The notes beneath the pieces were generated by a model, which worked only from the letters and a program-made list of their open reading frames with translations, was not told the origin of the DNA and made no database searches. From Pseudanabaena sp. SR411 (GTDB lineage: Bacteria > Cyanobacteriota > Cyanobacteriia > Pseudanabaenales > Pseudanabaenaceae): a DNA stretch of 51,773 bases. This document shows positions 16,485 to 26,794 of this stretch, piece after piece. Where the stretch lies: assembly GCF_002251945.1 (NCBI RefSeq), contig NZ_NDHW01000077.1:8-51780 (forward strand), in the 5' to 3' direction. The translations under genes and the position numbers were made by a program. Position 1 is the stretch's first letter; each line of letters begins with the position of its first letter.

Positions 16485-17267
16485 ATGCGCCGCAGACAAA
16501 TTCTTCGACTCGCCCAAGGTGGACTAATCTCAGCATTTACCGCAGGAATCATCGCTGACGCAGCCAACTCTCAGACTAATTCAACTCTAAGGCTTCAATG
16601 GTTGGGCCATCTGTCATTTTTAATCTCAGGGGATAATGTCAGCTTTTTAACACATCCTTTCCGTCCTGCGGGTTGTACAGCAAAATTAACTTCTCCTACG
16701 GCAAAATCTGACTATATTTTAATTAGCTCACGATTATTAGATGAAGGATATTTAGAAAATCTCCCCAAAGATACGCGAGTTTTGTCTGAGCCAGGTTCTT
16801 ACAATCTGAAGGGGATTAATCTGCAAGGCATCACCATGGATCACGATCGCATTGGTGGTCGCAGATTTGGACGCAATGTCGCATGGCGCTGGAAACAATC
16901 GGGGATTTTTATCTTGCATTTAGGTGGGGCAGCCGCACCTATCAATGCTTCTCAAAGAATTTTGATGGGTCGTCCCGATGTTTTGATCTTGCCCATTGGC
17001 GGTAATCCTCAAGGTACTGATCCGATGCAACTAAAAGCTTATTCTCCAGTCGAAGCTAGGGCGATCGTCCAAGAACTTAATCCCCGCATTGTCATCCCCA
17101 CTTATTACCGTACTGACAAATCCAGTAATTCTTGCCAACTAGCATCAGTAGATGAGTTCCTCTCCCTTATGCCCCCCGACACGGTTCGTAAACTCGAAGG
17201 CTCAACGCTAGACCTCAATGCTAGTAGTCTCCCGCAAACTACTGTAGTGCGCGTTCTCAAATCATAA
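16485..17267 (+). CDS. Metallo-beta-lactamase-fold protein with degenerate metal sites, putatively Tat-exported
   Basis: A 260-residue protein related to the UlaG-like branch of the MBL superfamily (WLGHLSFLI near residue 38). The signature ligands are gone: where HxHxDH should follow the first strands the sequence is SSRLLDEGY, and the later GD(A/T) element reads HLGGAAAP. The N-terminus MRRRQILRLAQGG, followed by a moderately hydrophobic stretch, resembles a twin-arginine signal. It is probably non-catalytic or uses a changed site; function unknown. It lies 65 bp downstream of trpG on the same strand and could be cotranscribed. Confidence 0.65.
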   Translation: MRRRQILRLAQGGLISAFTAGIIADAANSQTNSTLRLQWLGHLSFLISGDNVSFLTHPFRPAGCTAKLTSPTAKSDYILISSRLLDEGYLENLPKDTRVLSEPGSYNLKGINLQGITMDHDRIGGRRFGRNVAWRWKQSGIFILHLGGAAAPINASQRILMGRPDVLILPIGGNPQGTDPMQLKAYSPVEARAIVQELNPRIVIPTYYRTDKSSNSCQLASVDEFLSLMPPDTVRKLEGSTLDLNASSLPQTTVVRVLKS

Positions 17268-17273
17268 ACCAAA

Positions 17274-17316
17274 CCATAAAAAAGGAGACTTGCTAAGCAA
17301 GTCTCCTTTTTTATGG
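17274..17316. terminator. Bidirectional terminator between the MBL-like and L,D-transpeptidase genes
   Basis: A perfect 20-bp stem (17274–17293 with 17297–17316), TAA loop, with an A6/T6 tract in the stem. It overlaps the 3' end of the transpeptidase gene. Confidence 0.85.
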
Positions 17317-18402
17317 TGATACTCTCACGATAGTTCCTACGGTTACTTGGCTAAATAATTCTCGGACATCTTCGTTATACATACGGATACAGCCATGAGA
17401 AGCCGCTTGCCCAACTGAGGCTCGGTTAGGAGTACCATGAAACCCAGACCAATCCTTGCCGTTTGTCCAAAAGCCAATCCAGCGATCGCCTAGCGGATTT
17501 TCAGGATCTTTGCTCGGAATTACATCGCCTGTAAAAGGATTTTGCCAAGCAGGATACTCAATCGTTTGTAAAACCCGATGATTGCCGATTGGAGTACTCC
17601 ACCCTTCTTTCCCAACTGCCACAGGATATGTTTTTAAAGGTATTTCACCATGAAAGGCGGTGACCTTACGCTTGCTGATGCTAACTTCGAGGCGTGTCAC
17701 TTGCATCAGTTCACGATCCCAAAGCTGTCGATTGGGATTAATCGTATAGAGCGAGCCTAGTGCTGGTAATTTCTTTTGATAAGCAAGAGCCTGATAAAGC
17801 AATACGGCTAGTTCACTTTTCGTAATCGCATTAGTCGGCGCAAGAATACGTGGGTCGGGATAGTTGGTAACTAAACCTTGTTGGGTAAGTGTTGCGATCG
17901 CAGGGATAGCATAGTCAGGAACTTTCAAAGCATCACGATACATTGACAACAAATATGTTTGCGGTGTTTTGTGGGCTTTGCTATTGAGGTTAAGTTCACG
18001 GGCGATCGCCACTAAGACCTCGGCTTTGGTGGCAGGCTCATTTAAGCGCGTCGTAATCTTGGGAACATTGCGATTAGCAAAGGCAATTTCTAATAAGTTG
18101 GCAAGTTCAGCACGGGTAATGGGGCGATCGGGCTGAAATTGGCTATTTGCATCAGGATTCACTAAAGCAGCATTCAAAGCTGGCTGTGACAATAACCCTT
18201 CAACAAACAATCGCGACCAATGGTTTTGTAAATCTATGAATAAAAAGCGCTTGGGATTCGATGAATTACTTTTAGTATCTAGATTTTTTGCCCAAGTAAT
18301 ATCATTTTGAGGATTTCCACCGAGTGAAATAACAGCAAATATATTGGCAGCGATAACAACGCGCACAAAAGAAGATAAAAGATTTTGAGATTGTATCCCC
18401 AT
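17311..18402 (-). CDS. L,D-transpeptidase (YkuD) with SLH-like region
   Basis: A 363-residue exported protein. After a signal peptide there is an SLH-like region with DLQNHWSRLFVEGLLSQ and RPITRAELANLLEIA (about residues 55–200). The C-terminal YkuD domain carries WSGFHGTPNRASVGQAASHG and then CIRM, with catalytic Cys and His. It should form 3→3 cross-links in, or attach proteins to, peptidoglycan; the SLH part would bind the cell wall. I chose ATG at 18402 over an in-frame TTG at 18411. Confidence 0.85.
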   Translation of the reverse strand: MGIQSQNLLSSFVRVVIAANIFAVISLGGNPQNDITWAKNLDTKSNSSNPKRFLFIDLQNHWSRLFVEGLLSQPALNAALVNPDANSQFQPDRPITRAELANLLEIAFANRNVPKITTRLNEPATKAEVLVAIARELNLNSKAHKTPQTYLLSMYRDALKVPDYAIPAIATLTQQGLVTNYPDPRILAPTNAITKSELAVLLYQALAYQKKLPALGSLYTINPNRQLWDRELMQVTRLEVSISKRKVTAFHGEIPLKTYPVAVGKEGWSTPIGNHRVLQTIEYPAWQNPFTGDVIPSKDPENPLGDRWIGFWTNGKDWSGFHGTPNRASVGQAASHGCIRMYNEDVRELFSQVTVGTIVRVSP

Positions 18403-18503
18403 AATTCTCAATTGATGTTGCGTTTAAGGTTGACTTAATTGTCTAAAGTAGCTATGCAGTCTAACATATTTCATCAAAAAGCCAACCACACTAAATTTAC
18501 GCT

Positions 18504-20993
18504 TTAAGTAAATTTCTGATGAATCATCTCAATTACTTTTGCTTCTTCAGGAGTCATGATGTCGTCTAACATCGCAAATTTCTGACATTGGACAAACAAA
18601 GATAACGCATACTCTGGCTTGAGATCCTTTAATAATACCTCCAGCGGAAGTGGTGAATCCATATACTCAGCGATCGCATCAATCGATTCTGGTCTAAGAT
18701 TTGCCGCCTTCAGATCAGCCAAAACACTTTCCTTACTTTTGCCTTGATTACCTGCCAAGATCACATGAACGAGAATTTGATCGATAATCTGTTCTTGGGG
18801 AATCGCACTTTTTAAACGCTCTTCACTATCTTTTTGAATATCTACTAATTTTTCTTCAAAGTTGACAGGGTTTAACTTAGCCTCATAAAAAGCACAACTC
18901 GCTTGACCAAGTGTGTAAAGCATCACTGCATCAGAGCTTGCAGCAATCACGGCTCCTGCAAGTGGAATATTTCGTAACAGTCCTAATCCTGCTTTGATTG
19001 CCATTTTGCCGCCAAAAGCTAACCCGAATACGGCGACAACTTCTCCTTTTCTAGCTGGGTCTTTAAGATCCATTCCATAGGCACAAGCAATTTGATAAAC
19101 CATCTCAGCTTGGAGCGAAGTTGTTGCAGCCAGATCAACTGCAAACAAAGCTGCGGCAGAACCAGGGACAATTGTAGTAGCAAATCCAGACGCTCCCGCA
19201 AACACAGCTTTTTGTCCAATAATTCTTTGAGCAATTTGATAGGCTGAATCGTTGGGATATTGTTGTTTTAAGCGCTGTACCTCGGCTTCTGATGCGACAG
19301 CATCTACCTGATCTATTATTTTCAGAAACCAATCAGCATTAAACACCTCGGCAGCTTTCCGAATTAGAGGACTATTACCAACAGTCTCGATCGCAAATCC
19401 TGCGCTACTAGTTGCTGATGAAATTCCACCAACAACAGCACCACCAACTGTTTGCGTAAATGCACCAGCCGCGCCTCCAATTGCTCCTGCGGTTGCCACT
19501 GCCGCACCACCGACTGCATTACCAACAGATCCTGCTATACCTCCAACTGTACTTCCCGCACTAACGATCGCCCCGCCAACATTTCCCGCCGCACCCGCAA
19601 CCGTGCCACCAACGACACCAGCCGCACCACCTACAGCATTTCCAACAGATCCAGCCGCTCCTGCAACTGTGCCACCAACTGCACTAGCTGCATTACCAAC
19701 TGCTCCTGCGGCTCCTGCAACTGCACCGAATGCGCCATCCCACCAATTACCTTTTTGTGCCTTCTCAGTAGTTACCGTAATTGCAGAGTCTTTTGTAGAA
19801 GCTTCGTCTTTTACTTGAGAATTATCAACGGATTCAGAGAGATTAGTCACATCAACAATTTCACCACTAACATGAGCAGTTTCCTCTACAATCTCCTCAC
19901 CTGCTTGAACCGCACCTTTAGCAATCTTTTTCAACAAGTTTTTATTGAACATGTCTTTATTTTCTACTAAGCTAATTGCTTGTATCTCAGTTTTGATATC
20001 AGGTTCAGGTTTAGCAAAAATTGATTGAGGTAAGTTTTTTTCACTATCTAGAGCTTGAATATACCTTAAGATATCATGTTCAATAAGCAGTGTCTCAGTA
20101 ATCTTTCCGAGATAACCTCCAATACTTTCAGTTACTAAAGCCTGAATATTCCCTTGAAATTGAAAGATTTTGACAAGGCTACTGCTGATTTCGGAAAAAG
20201 CAGCACCGTGATCTGGTTTCTCTAGCAAGATTTTCAAAAATTCAGATTGCTGTTTCTGAATATTCATTTGAGAGGCATCAAGTTTATAAACTTTGCCTGT
20301 GGAATGCAGTAAATACTCTGGCTCAGGATGGCTATACTCCGTGAGAGTTTTACTCATCTTCGCTAATGGCTGTTGAACTTGAGGCAGCCAAGACAAGTTA
20401 ATGCCAGTCATCTCCACAATACAGCCTCCCAATAGTGGCAAATGGGGAACCAGATCCCCAGGGGTACGAAACCTATAGAGTGATGATTCTAATTTCACGC
20501 TCTCAGTTCCCAAAGGCGGCGCACCAAATGTATAGGTTTCGAGACTAGAATAACTGGGCTTTAAATCAGATTTATTGAGTTTATGAGCGAGTAAAGTTGC
20601 TGAAGCGCCGCCTAGACTATGCCCTGTAGTAATGATTTTGGGTTTATCTTTGAGCAAATCGGGCAGAATATTTTGTAGTTGTTTCCAAATTGGCTCGGTG
20701 TACAGTTGGAAACCAAAATGAAATTCATCGACAATACGCGGTGTCAGTAAGTTATACATCCAGTCCTTGACGCTGACTGTCCCCCGAATCGCAATAACTA
20801 TTTCTTGTTCACCATTTATTGCCACAAAGCCATAGTGTTCTGTCCCTTCTCTAAGTAGTTCAAGAATTTGGTAAGCTTGTAAATTCGGCGATTCACTTGC
20901 GTTTAGCTTCTCATGGATTTCTGCTAGTTCGGTGCTGTATGCCAACCAAGCTAGGTAGGAAAGTTCTAATGCTTTGGAATATTCGTGAGTCAT
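18504..20993 (-). CDS. Class 3 lipase – Gly/Ala-rich tract – EcsC-like fusion protein
   Basis: An 829-residue protein. Residues 1–245: alpha/beta-hydrolase of lipase class 3 with nucleophile Ser126 (TTGHSLGGASAT), Asp180 (RTPGDLVPHLP) and His230 (EYLLHSTGKVY), so the triad looks intact. Residues 246–410: helical/linker region. Residues about 418–545: low-complexity Gly/Ala/Val tract built on AGAAGxVGNAVGG-like units, amphipathic or membrane-active in character. Residues about 550–710: EcsC-like hydrophobic domain (GFATTIVPGSAAALFAVDLA; MAIKAGLGLLRNIPLAGAVI). Residues 730–829: helical tail. There is no signal peptide. It follows the 21023–22138 gene by 29 bp and is probably cotranscribed. I know of no characterised protein with this combination. 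Confidence 0.75.
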   Translation of the reverse strand: MTHEYSKALELSYLAWLAYSTELAEIHEKLNASESPNLQAYQILELLREGTEHYGFVAINGEQEIVIAIRGTVSVKDWMYNLLTPRIVDEFHFGFQLYTEPIWKQLQNILPDLLKDKPKIITTGHSLGGASATLLAHKLNKSDLKPSYSSLETYTFGAPPLGTESVKLESSLYRFRTPGDLVPHLPLLGGCIVEMTGINLSWLPQVQQPLAKMSKTLTEYSHPEPEYLLHSTGKVYKLDASQMNIQKQQSEFLKILLEKPDHGAAFSEISSSLVKIFQFQGNIQALVTESIGGYLGKITETLLIEHDILRYIQALDSEKNLPQSIFAKPEPDIKTEIQAISLVENKDMFNKNLLKKIAKGAVQAGEEIVEETAHVSGEIVDVTNLSESVDNSQVKDEASTKDSAITVTTEKAQKGNWWDGAFGAVAGAAGAVGNAASAVGGTVAGAAGSVGNAVGGAAGVVGGTVAGAAGNVGGAIVSAGSTVGGIAGSVGNAVGGAAVATAGAIGGAAGAFTQTVGGAVVGGISSATSSAGFAIETVGNSPLIRKAAEVFNADWFLKIIDQVDAVASEAEVQRLKQQYPNDSAYQIAQRIIGQKAVFAGASGFATTIVPGSAAALFAVDLAATTSLQAEMVYQIACAYGMDLKDPARKGEVVAVFGLAFGGKMAIKAGLGLLRNIPLAGAVIAASSDAVMLYTLGQASCAFYEAKLNPVNFEEKLVDIQKDSEERLKSAIPQEQIIDQILVHVILAGNQGKSKESVLADLKAANLRPESIDAIAEYMDSPLPLEVLLKDLKPEYALSLFVQCQKFAMLDDIMTPEEAKVIEMIHQKFT

Positions 20994-21022
20994 TAAATAA
21001 ATCTCTGGGAATTACAACTACA

Positions 21023-22138
21023 TCAAGCTTCAACAGGTGCAGATGGGATTAAATACATCAAATCTTTATTCTCTGAATGCTGTTTGTCCACTGGAGCTAG
21101 TAGAGTCCATTCACGAAAAGTTATTCCAAGTTTTGAAATTGCTTTCAGCTCGGACTGATAAGCCTCAAAACGTTGAATGCTTTCAATCATCGACTCCATA
21201 GTTGAGAAAACCTGTGGAAGACGATTCATTGCTTCCGTTTTCATTTCTTCTCTATTACCCCACATACTGCCCTGAACCTCAGATTCATATACTATTGCCT
21301 GAGGCAGTTTATTCACCCATTGATAGCCTGATTCAATACTTTGATCCTTTTTGAGACTAAAAATATTATCCCGTTGCATTTCAAACACAGCAGCAGCATC
21401 TAGACTTGGATCAATCCACCGATAAACGTTTGTAAGTTTGCTTAATCCAATTTCATTTTTAAATTTTGGATGTAAATAAGCGGCGGGGTTGGAGGTAAGC
21501 AGGATATCAAGATATTTACGAATGCGATTGCTAATTACTTTAGATCCTGCTTCTAAACGTTGCAAAGCGACATCAGACTCTTCTAGTTCTAAATGACATC
21601 GCGCTTCGGCAATATAGGCTAGAGATAGAGTTAACAAATATTCGTGGACGAGTTTACTGCATAGCTCAAGTTCCTTGTCTATATAGTCTAGATAAATATG
21701 CTCTGCTTCTAGCAACCGATTGATAGCTTGAATTGCCATATTTTTACGAGTTTCTAACTGGTTCATCGAAAAAGCATTGGTTGCTAAATCAAGAGCAGCG
21801 CGAAAGTTAGCATAAAAGCCTAGATCGATTTTGCGATCAATTTTCTCTAAGGTCTTCTGGATTTTTTGTAATCGGTCTTCTAAATCTTTGAGTTTATGCA
21901 ATACAGCCGCAAAACCCATTACGGAAATACCTAAGTTGAGGATACTGGCGCTAGACGCTATATCCCCTAATGTCAGTAAATTATTTACTGAAGTATTAGG
22001 AACATCGCGTAGCCATGTAACTATATTCTTTTTCCCAAAAACTTCTCGAATTACGCCACCAGTGCGATAGTAAATCCCATTTGCCAGTCCTTCAGCAATT
22101 TCAGGCGGGATATCTAATGTTGGTGTTATCGTAATCAT
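21023..22138 (-). CDS. Helical coiled-coil protein of unknown family, partner of the lipase–EcsC gene
   Basis: A 371-residue protein that I do not recognise. It begins MITITPTLDIPPEIAEGLANG. It has one hydrophobic Gly/Ser/Ala-rich helix (about residues 55–82, GDIASSASILNLGISVMGFA) running straight into a coiled coil (HKLKDLEDRLQKIQKTLEKI). The rest is long amphipathic helices. A hydrophobic helix joined to a coiled coil is the plan of several alpha-helical pore-forming proteins, but there is no sequence match I can name. It is the first gene of a two-gene unit with the lipase fusion. Start ATG 22138. Confidence 0.65.
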   Translation of the reverse strand: MITITPTLDIPPEIAEGLANGIYYRTGGVIREVFGKKNIVTWLRDVPNTSVNNLLTLGDIASSASILNLGISVMGFAAVLHKLKDLEDRLQKIQKTLEKIDRKIDLGFYANFRAALDLATNAFSMNQLETRKNMAIQAINRLLEAEHIYLDYIDKELELCSKLVHEYLLTLSLAYIAEARCHLELEESDVALQRLEAGSKVISNRIRKYLDILLTSNPAAYLHPKFKNEIGLSKLTNVYRWIDPSLDAAAVFEMQRDNIFSLKKDQSIESGYQWVNKLPQAIVYESEVQGSMWGNREEMKTEAMNRLPQVFSTMESMIESIQRFEAYQSELKAISKLGITFREWTLLAPVDKQHSENKDLMYLIPSAPVEA

Positions 22139-22233
22139 GCTATTTTCACATTATAGTTAGTTTTTAGTTTAATATATTTTTGTGGCAGGCGATCGCCTTG
22201 CTAATGAGATTATCTGAAAGGCGATCACCAAAT

Positions 22234-22267
22234 AAAAAATCCCCCACATTGCTGTGAGGGATTTTTT
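22234..22267 (-). terminator. Terminator of psaAB
   Basis: On the minus strand a stem of 10 + 4 bp with one mismatch ends in a run of six T's (AAAAAATCCC … GGGATTTTTT), 20 bp after the psaB stop: a standard intrinsic terminator. Confidence 0.85.
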
Positions 22268-22287
22268 TAATTAACTAGCAATCTAGA

Positions 22288-24516
22288 TTAACCGAAAGCC
22301 GTTGTCGTTGAGGCGATCAGGAAGGCTGCATACGTGACGATGTAACCAACTGTGAAGTGAGCCAAGCCAACCAAACGAGCTTGAACGATGGAGAGAGCAA
22401 CAGGCTTGTCTTTCCACTGAACCAAACTTGCAAGAGGTGTGCGTTGGTGCGCCCATACTAGGGTTTCGATCAACTCTTGCCAGTAACCACGCCAAGAGAT
22501 CAAGAACATGAATCCAGTTGCCCAAACAAGGTGTCCGAAGAGGAACATCCAAGCCCAAACAGAGATATTGTTCATGCCATAGGGGTTATAGCCATTGATC
22601 AACTGTGCAGAGTTGAGCCATAGGTAGTCACGGAGCCAGCCCATGATGGTGACAGAAGATTCGTTGAACTGAGCAACGTTACCTTGCCATACACCGAGGT
22701 GTTTCCAATGCCAGTAGAAGGTCACCCAACCAATGGTATTCAACATCCAGAACATAGCGAGGTAGAAGGAATCCCATGCCGAGATATCGCAAGTACCGCC
22801 ACGACCAGGACCGTCACAAGGGAAGCTGTAGCCAAAGTCTTTTTTGTCTGGCATCAGCTTAGATCCACGAGCATCCAACGCGCCCTTAACCAAGATTAAG
22901 GTGGTGGTGTGTAGACCTAGGGCGATCGCATGGTGAACTAGGAAGTCTCCAGGACCAATGGTGAGGAACAAAGAGTTATCACCAGCATTAATACCAGCCA
23001 ACCAACCAGACAACCAAACGTTACCGCTATTTGGCCAAGCTGTTGCAGCGATGCTATCAGGGTTAGAAAGTAGGACATCAAATCCATACAATGCTTTACC
23101 GTGAGCAGCTTGAATCCATTGAGCAAATACAGGCTCGATCAAGATTTGCTTTTCAGGAGTACCAAACGCTTGCATTACGTCATTGTGAACATAGATGCCA
23201 AGGGTGTGGAAACCTAAGAAAAGAGATACCCAGCTTAGGTGAGAGATGATTGCTTCCTTATGCTCAAGCATACGTGCAAGCACGTTGTTCTTGTTAGATT
23301 CAGGATCATAGTCACGAACGAAGAAGATCGCACCGTGAGCAAATGCACCAACCATCAAGAAACCAGCAATATATTGGTGATGAGTATATAGAGCAGCTTG
23401 AGTGGTGAAGTCCTTAGCAATAAACGCATAGGAAGGCATCGAATACATGTGCTGAGCAACCAAGGAGGTTACAACACCCAAGCAAGCCAAGTGCCATCCG
23501 AGTTGGAAGTGCAAAGAGTTGTTGTAAGTGTCATACATGCCCTTATGACCGTCACCGATCATGCCGCCAAAAGGAGTACCCTTAGGAGGATTGTGAGCTT
23601 CCATGATTGTCTTCATGCTGTGACCGATACCAAAGTTGGTACGGTACATATGACCAGCAACGATAAACAAAACAGCAATCGCTAAGTGGTGATGTGCAAT
23701 GTCAGTCAACCACAGAGACTCAGTTTGAGGATGGAATCCACCAAGGAAGGTCAGAATTGCTGTACCAGCACCTTGAGCGGAACCAAACACATGACCTGCG
23801 GTATCAGGATTCTGAGCATATACGCCCCAGTTACCAGTGAAGAAAGGCGCAAGCCCTGCTGGATGAGGAGGAACGCTCAGGAAGTTATCCCAACCCACAT
23901 GTACACCGCGCGATTCAGGAATCGCAACGTGAACCATGTGACCAGTCCAAGCCAAAGAGCTAACACCGAACAAACCAGCTAAGTGGTGGTTTAGACGAGA
24001 CTCAGCATTCTTGAACCAAGAAAGGCTAGGACGGAAGCTAGGCTGAAGGTGCAACCAACCTGCAAACAGGAGAACTGCTGCGAATACTAGCATCCAGATT
24101 GCGCCAGCAAACAGTTCAGCGTTGGTACGCATACCGATGGTGTACCACCAGTGGTAAACACCAGAAAGAGCGATATTTACAGGACCAGCAGCAGCGGTTT
24201 GAGTAAACGCTTCTACTGCTGCCTTACCAAAGTGAGGGTCCCAAATCGCATGGGCGATCGGACGTGTAGTGAGAGGATTTTGAATCCATTGCTCGAAGTT
24301 ACCCTGCCACGCTACGTGAAACAGGTTGCCAGATGTCCACAGGAAGATGATTGCCAAGTGACCAAAGTGTGAAGCAAAAATCTTTTGGTAAAGACTTTCT
24401 TCGGTAACACCATCGTGACTTTCAAAATCGTTCGCTGTGGCGATCGCATACCAGATCCGACGGGTTGTTGGATCCTGTGCGAGAGCCTGGCTAAACTTAG
24501 GAAATTTCGTTGCCAT
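22288..24516 (-). CDS. psaB: Photosystem I P700 apoprotein A2 (PsaB)
   Basis: One half of the PSI reaction-centre heterodimer in the thylakoid membrane, binding P700, chlorophylls, phylloquinone and, with PsaA, the Fx 4Fe-4S cluster. The 742-residue product begins [20 protein letters not shown]. It has 11 expected membrane helices with many His ligands and the Fx motif [19 protein letters not shown] set the start at ATG 24516 to match the conserved N-terminus; the frame is open 13 codons upstream. It lies 25 bp after psaA, forming the classical psaAB operon. Confidence 0.98.
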   Translation of the reverse strand: MATKFPKFSQALAQDPTTRRIWYAIATANDFESHDGVTEESLYQKIFASHFGHLAIIFLWTSGNLFHVAWQGNFEQWIQNPLTTRPIAHAIWDPHFGKAAVEAFTQTAAAGPVNIALSGVYHWWYTIGMRTNAELFAGAIWMLVFAAVLLFAGWLHLQPSFRPSLSWFKNAESRLNHHLAGLFGVSSLAWTGHMVHVAIPESRGVHVGWDNFLSVPPHPAGLAPFFTGNWGVYAQNPDTAGHVFGSAQGAGTAILTFLGGFHPQTESLWLTDIAHHHLAIAVLFIVAGHMYRTNFGIGHSMKTIMEAHNPPKGTPFGGMIGDGHKGMYDTYNNSLHFQLGWHLACLGVVTSLVAQHMYSMPSYAFIAKDFTTQAALYTHHQYIAGFLMVGAFAHGAIFFVRDYDPESNKNNVLARMLEHKEAIISHLSWVSLFLGFHTLGIYVHNDVMQAFGTPEKQILIEPVFAQWIQAAHGKALYGFDVLLSNPDSIAATAWPNSGNVWLSGWLAGINAGDNSLFLTIGPGDFLVHHAIALGLHTTTLILVKGALDARGSKLMPDKKDFGYSFPCDGPGRGGTCDISAWDSFYLAMFWMLNTIGWVTFYWHWKHLGVWQGNVAQFNESSVTIMGWLRDYLWLNSAQLINGYNPYGMNNISVWAWMFLFGHLVWATGFMFLISWRGYWQELIETLVWAHQRTPLASLVQWKDKPVALSIVQARLVGLAHFTVGYIVTYAAFLIASTTTAFG

Positions 24517-24541
24517 AATTACTTCAATTTCTCCGTTAATA

Positions 24542-26794
24542 TTAGCCAAGTGCACCGTAACGGGCTAGGAAGAATGCCCAAGTTGTGGCAATTCCACCTA
24601 AGAGGTAGTGAGCTAGACCCACTGCACGACCTTGAGTAATGCTCAAAGCGCGAGGAGAGATAGCAGGAGCAACGTTGAGCTTGTTGTGCGCCCAAACAAT
24701 TGACTCGATCAATTCTTGCCAGTAGCCACGACCACTGAACAGGAACATGAGGCTAAATGCCCAGATGAAGTGAGCGCCCAAGAAGATCAAACCGTAAGCC
24801 GACAAAGCCGAACCGTAGGATTGAATTACGTTGGAAGCTTGCGCCCACAAGAAGTCACGTAACCAGCCGTTGATTGTCAATGCACTCTGTGCAAAGTTAC
24901 CGCCAGCCATATTGGTGATTGTGCCGCTTGCATCAACAGTACCGAAGATGTCGGACTGCATTTTCCAAGAGAAGTGGAAGATAACAACGGAAATACAGTT
25001 GTACATCCAGAAAAGACCTAGGAATACATGATCCCATGCCGAAACTTGACATGTGCCGCCACGACCAGGCCCGTCGCAAGGGAAGCGGAAACCGAGTTCA
25101 GCTTTGTCTGGAATCAAGCGAGAGCTACGCGCATAAAGCACGCCTTTCAACAAAATTAAGACAGTAACGTGAATGGTGAATGCATGGATGTGGTGAACCA
25201 AGAAGTCAGCCGTACCAAGAGCCATGTGTGCAGCCGCAACTTTACCGCCGACAACAAGAGTTTCACCACCGAAGATGGGGCTAACACTAGCGCCTGCATA
25301 AGGAGCTGTTGTACCAGCAGCAGCAGCATGAACACCTTGAATCCAATTAGCGAAGACAGGCTTCAACTGAATTGCAGTGTCAGAGAACATGTCTTGAGGA
25401 CGACCCAATGCACGCATGGTGTCGTTGTGGATGTAGAGTCCAAAGCTGTGGAAGCCAAGGAAGATACATACCCAGTTGAGGTGAGAAATAATTGCATCAC
25501 GGTGACGAAGCACGCGATCAAGCAAGTTGTTTACATTCTTAGCAGGATCGTAATCACGAACCATGAAGATACCAGCGTGAGCAGCACCACCACAGATCAA
25601 GAAGCCGCCAATCCACATGTGATGTGTAAATAGTGAAACTTGAGTTGCGTAGTCAGTAGCAATATAGGGATAAGCAGGCATTGCATACATGTGTTGTGCA
25701 ACGATGATGCTCAAAGAACCCATCAAAGCTAAGTTCCAAGACAACTGAGCGTGCCAAGAGGTTGTGAAGATTTCATACAAGCCCTTGTGACCTTCACCAG
25801 TTAAAGGACCCTTGTGAGCTTCAAGCATTTCCTTCATGCTGTGACCGATACCCCAGTTGGTGCGGTACATATGACCAGCAACAATGAAGAGTACAGCGAT
25901 CGCAAGGTGATGGTGAGCTTGGTCAGTCAACCACAAAGCACCAGTTTGAGGATTCAAACCACCCTTAAAGGTCAAGAAGTCCGCATAAACGCCCCAGTTC
26001 AAGGAAAAGAAAGGAGTCAAACCTTGAGCAAAGCTTGGGAAAATATCCGACATTAAGGAAGGATTAAGAATGAACTCATGGGGTGCAGGTATCTGAGTCG
26101 CAGCTACGCCCTTGTCAAGGTAATAGTTGACAGGAATCGAAACATGGATCTGATGACCAGCCCAACCAAGAGAACCTAAACCGAGCAAACCAGCCAAGTG
26201 GTGGTTCATCATCGATTCAGCATTCTTAAACCACTCAAGTTTAGGAGCAGCCTTGTGGTAGTGAAACCAACCAGCGAAGAACATCAAACCTGCCATCACC
26301 AAACCGCCAATTGCGGTGCAGAGGAGTTGATACTCGGTAGTGATACCAGATGCTCTCCAAAGGTGGAACAAACCAGAAGTGATTTGAATACCTTGGAAAC
26401 CGCCGCCAACATCGCCATTCAAGATATCTTGACCGACAACATTCCAGACCACTTGGGCGCTGGGTTTGATGTTGACTGGATCGGCAAGCCAACCAGTGTA
26501 GTTAGAGAATTTTGCTCCATGGTAATACATACCACTGAGCCAGATAAAGATAATACCTAGATGCCCAAAGTGAGCGGAGAAGATCTTACGGGCAGTATCT
26601 TCTTCGGTTGTGAAACTGTCAAAGTCATGCACATTGGCATGAAGATCCCAAATCCATGTGGTAGTCTTTGGTCCCTTCTTTAAGGTGCGATCAAAGTGAC
26701 CAGGTTGTCCCCACTTCTCAAAGGAAGTAGGTACTACGTCACGATCAACCGATACCTTTACCTCTGTGTCTGGCTTTTGAGGAGTCATTGTCAT
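24542..26794 (-). CDS. psaA: Photosystem I P700 apoprotein A1 (PsaA)
   Basis: Partner of PsaB in the PSI core. It has 750 residues, close to the usual 751–755. The N-terminus [19 protein letters not shown] is followed by [20 protein letters not shown]; the Fx motif is [18 protein letters not shown]. Start ATG 26794 is preceded by GAGAGGA at about −10 (26802–26808 on the plus strand), supporting this choice over the second Met two codons later. The upstream region of about 400 bp is gene-free and shared with the divergent transaldolase gene. Confidence 0.98.
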   Translation of the reverse strand: MTMTPQKPDTEVKVSVDRDVVPTSFEKWGQPGHFDRTLKKGPKTTTWIWDLHANVHDFDSFTTEEDTARKIFSAHFGHLGIIFIWLSGMYYHGAKFSNYTGWLADPVNIKPSAQVVWNVVGQDILNGDVGGGFQGIQITSGLFHLWRASGITTEYQLLCTAIGGLVMAGLMFFAGWFHYHKAAPKLEWFKNAESMMNHHLAGLLGLGSLGWAGHQIHVSIPVNYYLDKGVAATQIPAPHEFILNPSLMSDIFPSFAQGLTPFFSLNWGVYADFLTFKGGLNPQTGALWLTDQAHHHLAIAVLFIVAGHMYRTNWGIGHSMKEMLEAHKGPLTGEGHKGLYEIFTTSWHAQLSWNLALMGSLSIIVAQHMYAMPAYPYIATDYATQVSLFTHHMWIGGFLICGGAAHAGIFMVRDYDPAKNVNNLLDRVLRHRDAIISHLNWVCIFLGFHSFGLYIHNDTMRALGRPQDMFSDTAIQLKPVFANWIQGVHAAAAGTTAPYAGASVSPIFGGETLVVGGKVAAAHMALGTADFLVHHIHAFTIHVTVLILLKGVLYARSSRLIPDKAELGFRFPCDGPGRGGTCQVSAWDHVFLGLFWMYNCISVVIFHFSWKMQSDIFGTVDASGTITNMAGGNFAQSALTINGWLRDFLWAQASNVIQSYGSALSAYGLIFLGAHFIWAFSLMFLFSGRGYWQELIESIVWAHNKLNVAPAISPRALSITQGRAVGLAHYLLGGIATTWAFFLARYGALG

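Noticed and set aside
19452-19970. 172-codon plus-strand frame opposite the Gly/Ala tract
   Set aside because: Its Cys/Ser/Thr/Asn/Arg low complexity is the antisense reading of GC-rich Gly/Ala codons, with no independent coding sign.
23398-26560. Several plus-strand frames of 80–154 codons across psaA and psaB
   Set aside because: They lie antisense to highly conserved coding sequence and give Cys/Ser/Thr-rich proteins without domains; they are shadows of PsaA/PsaB codon bias.
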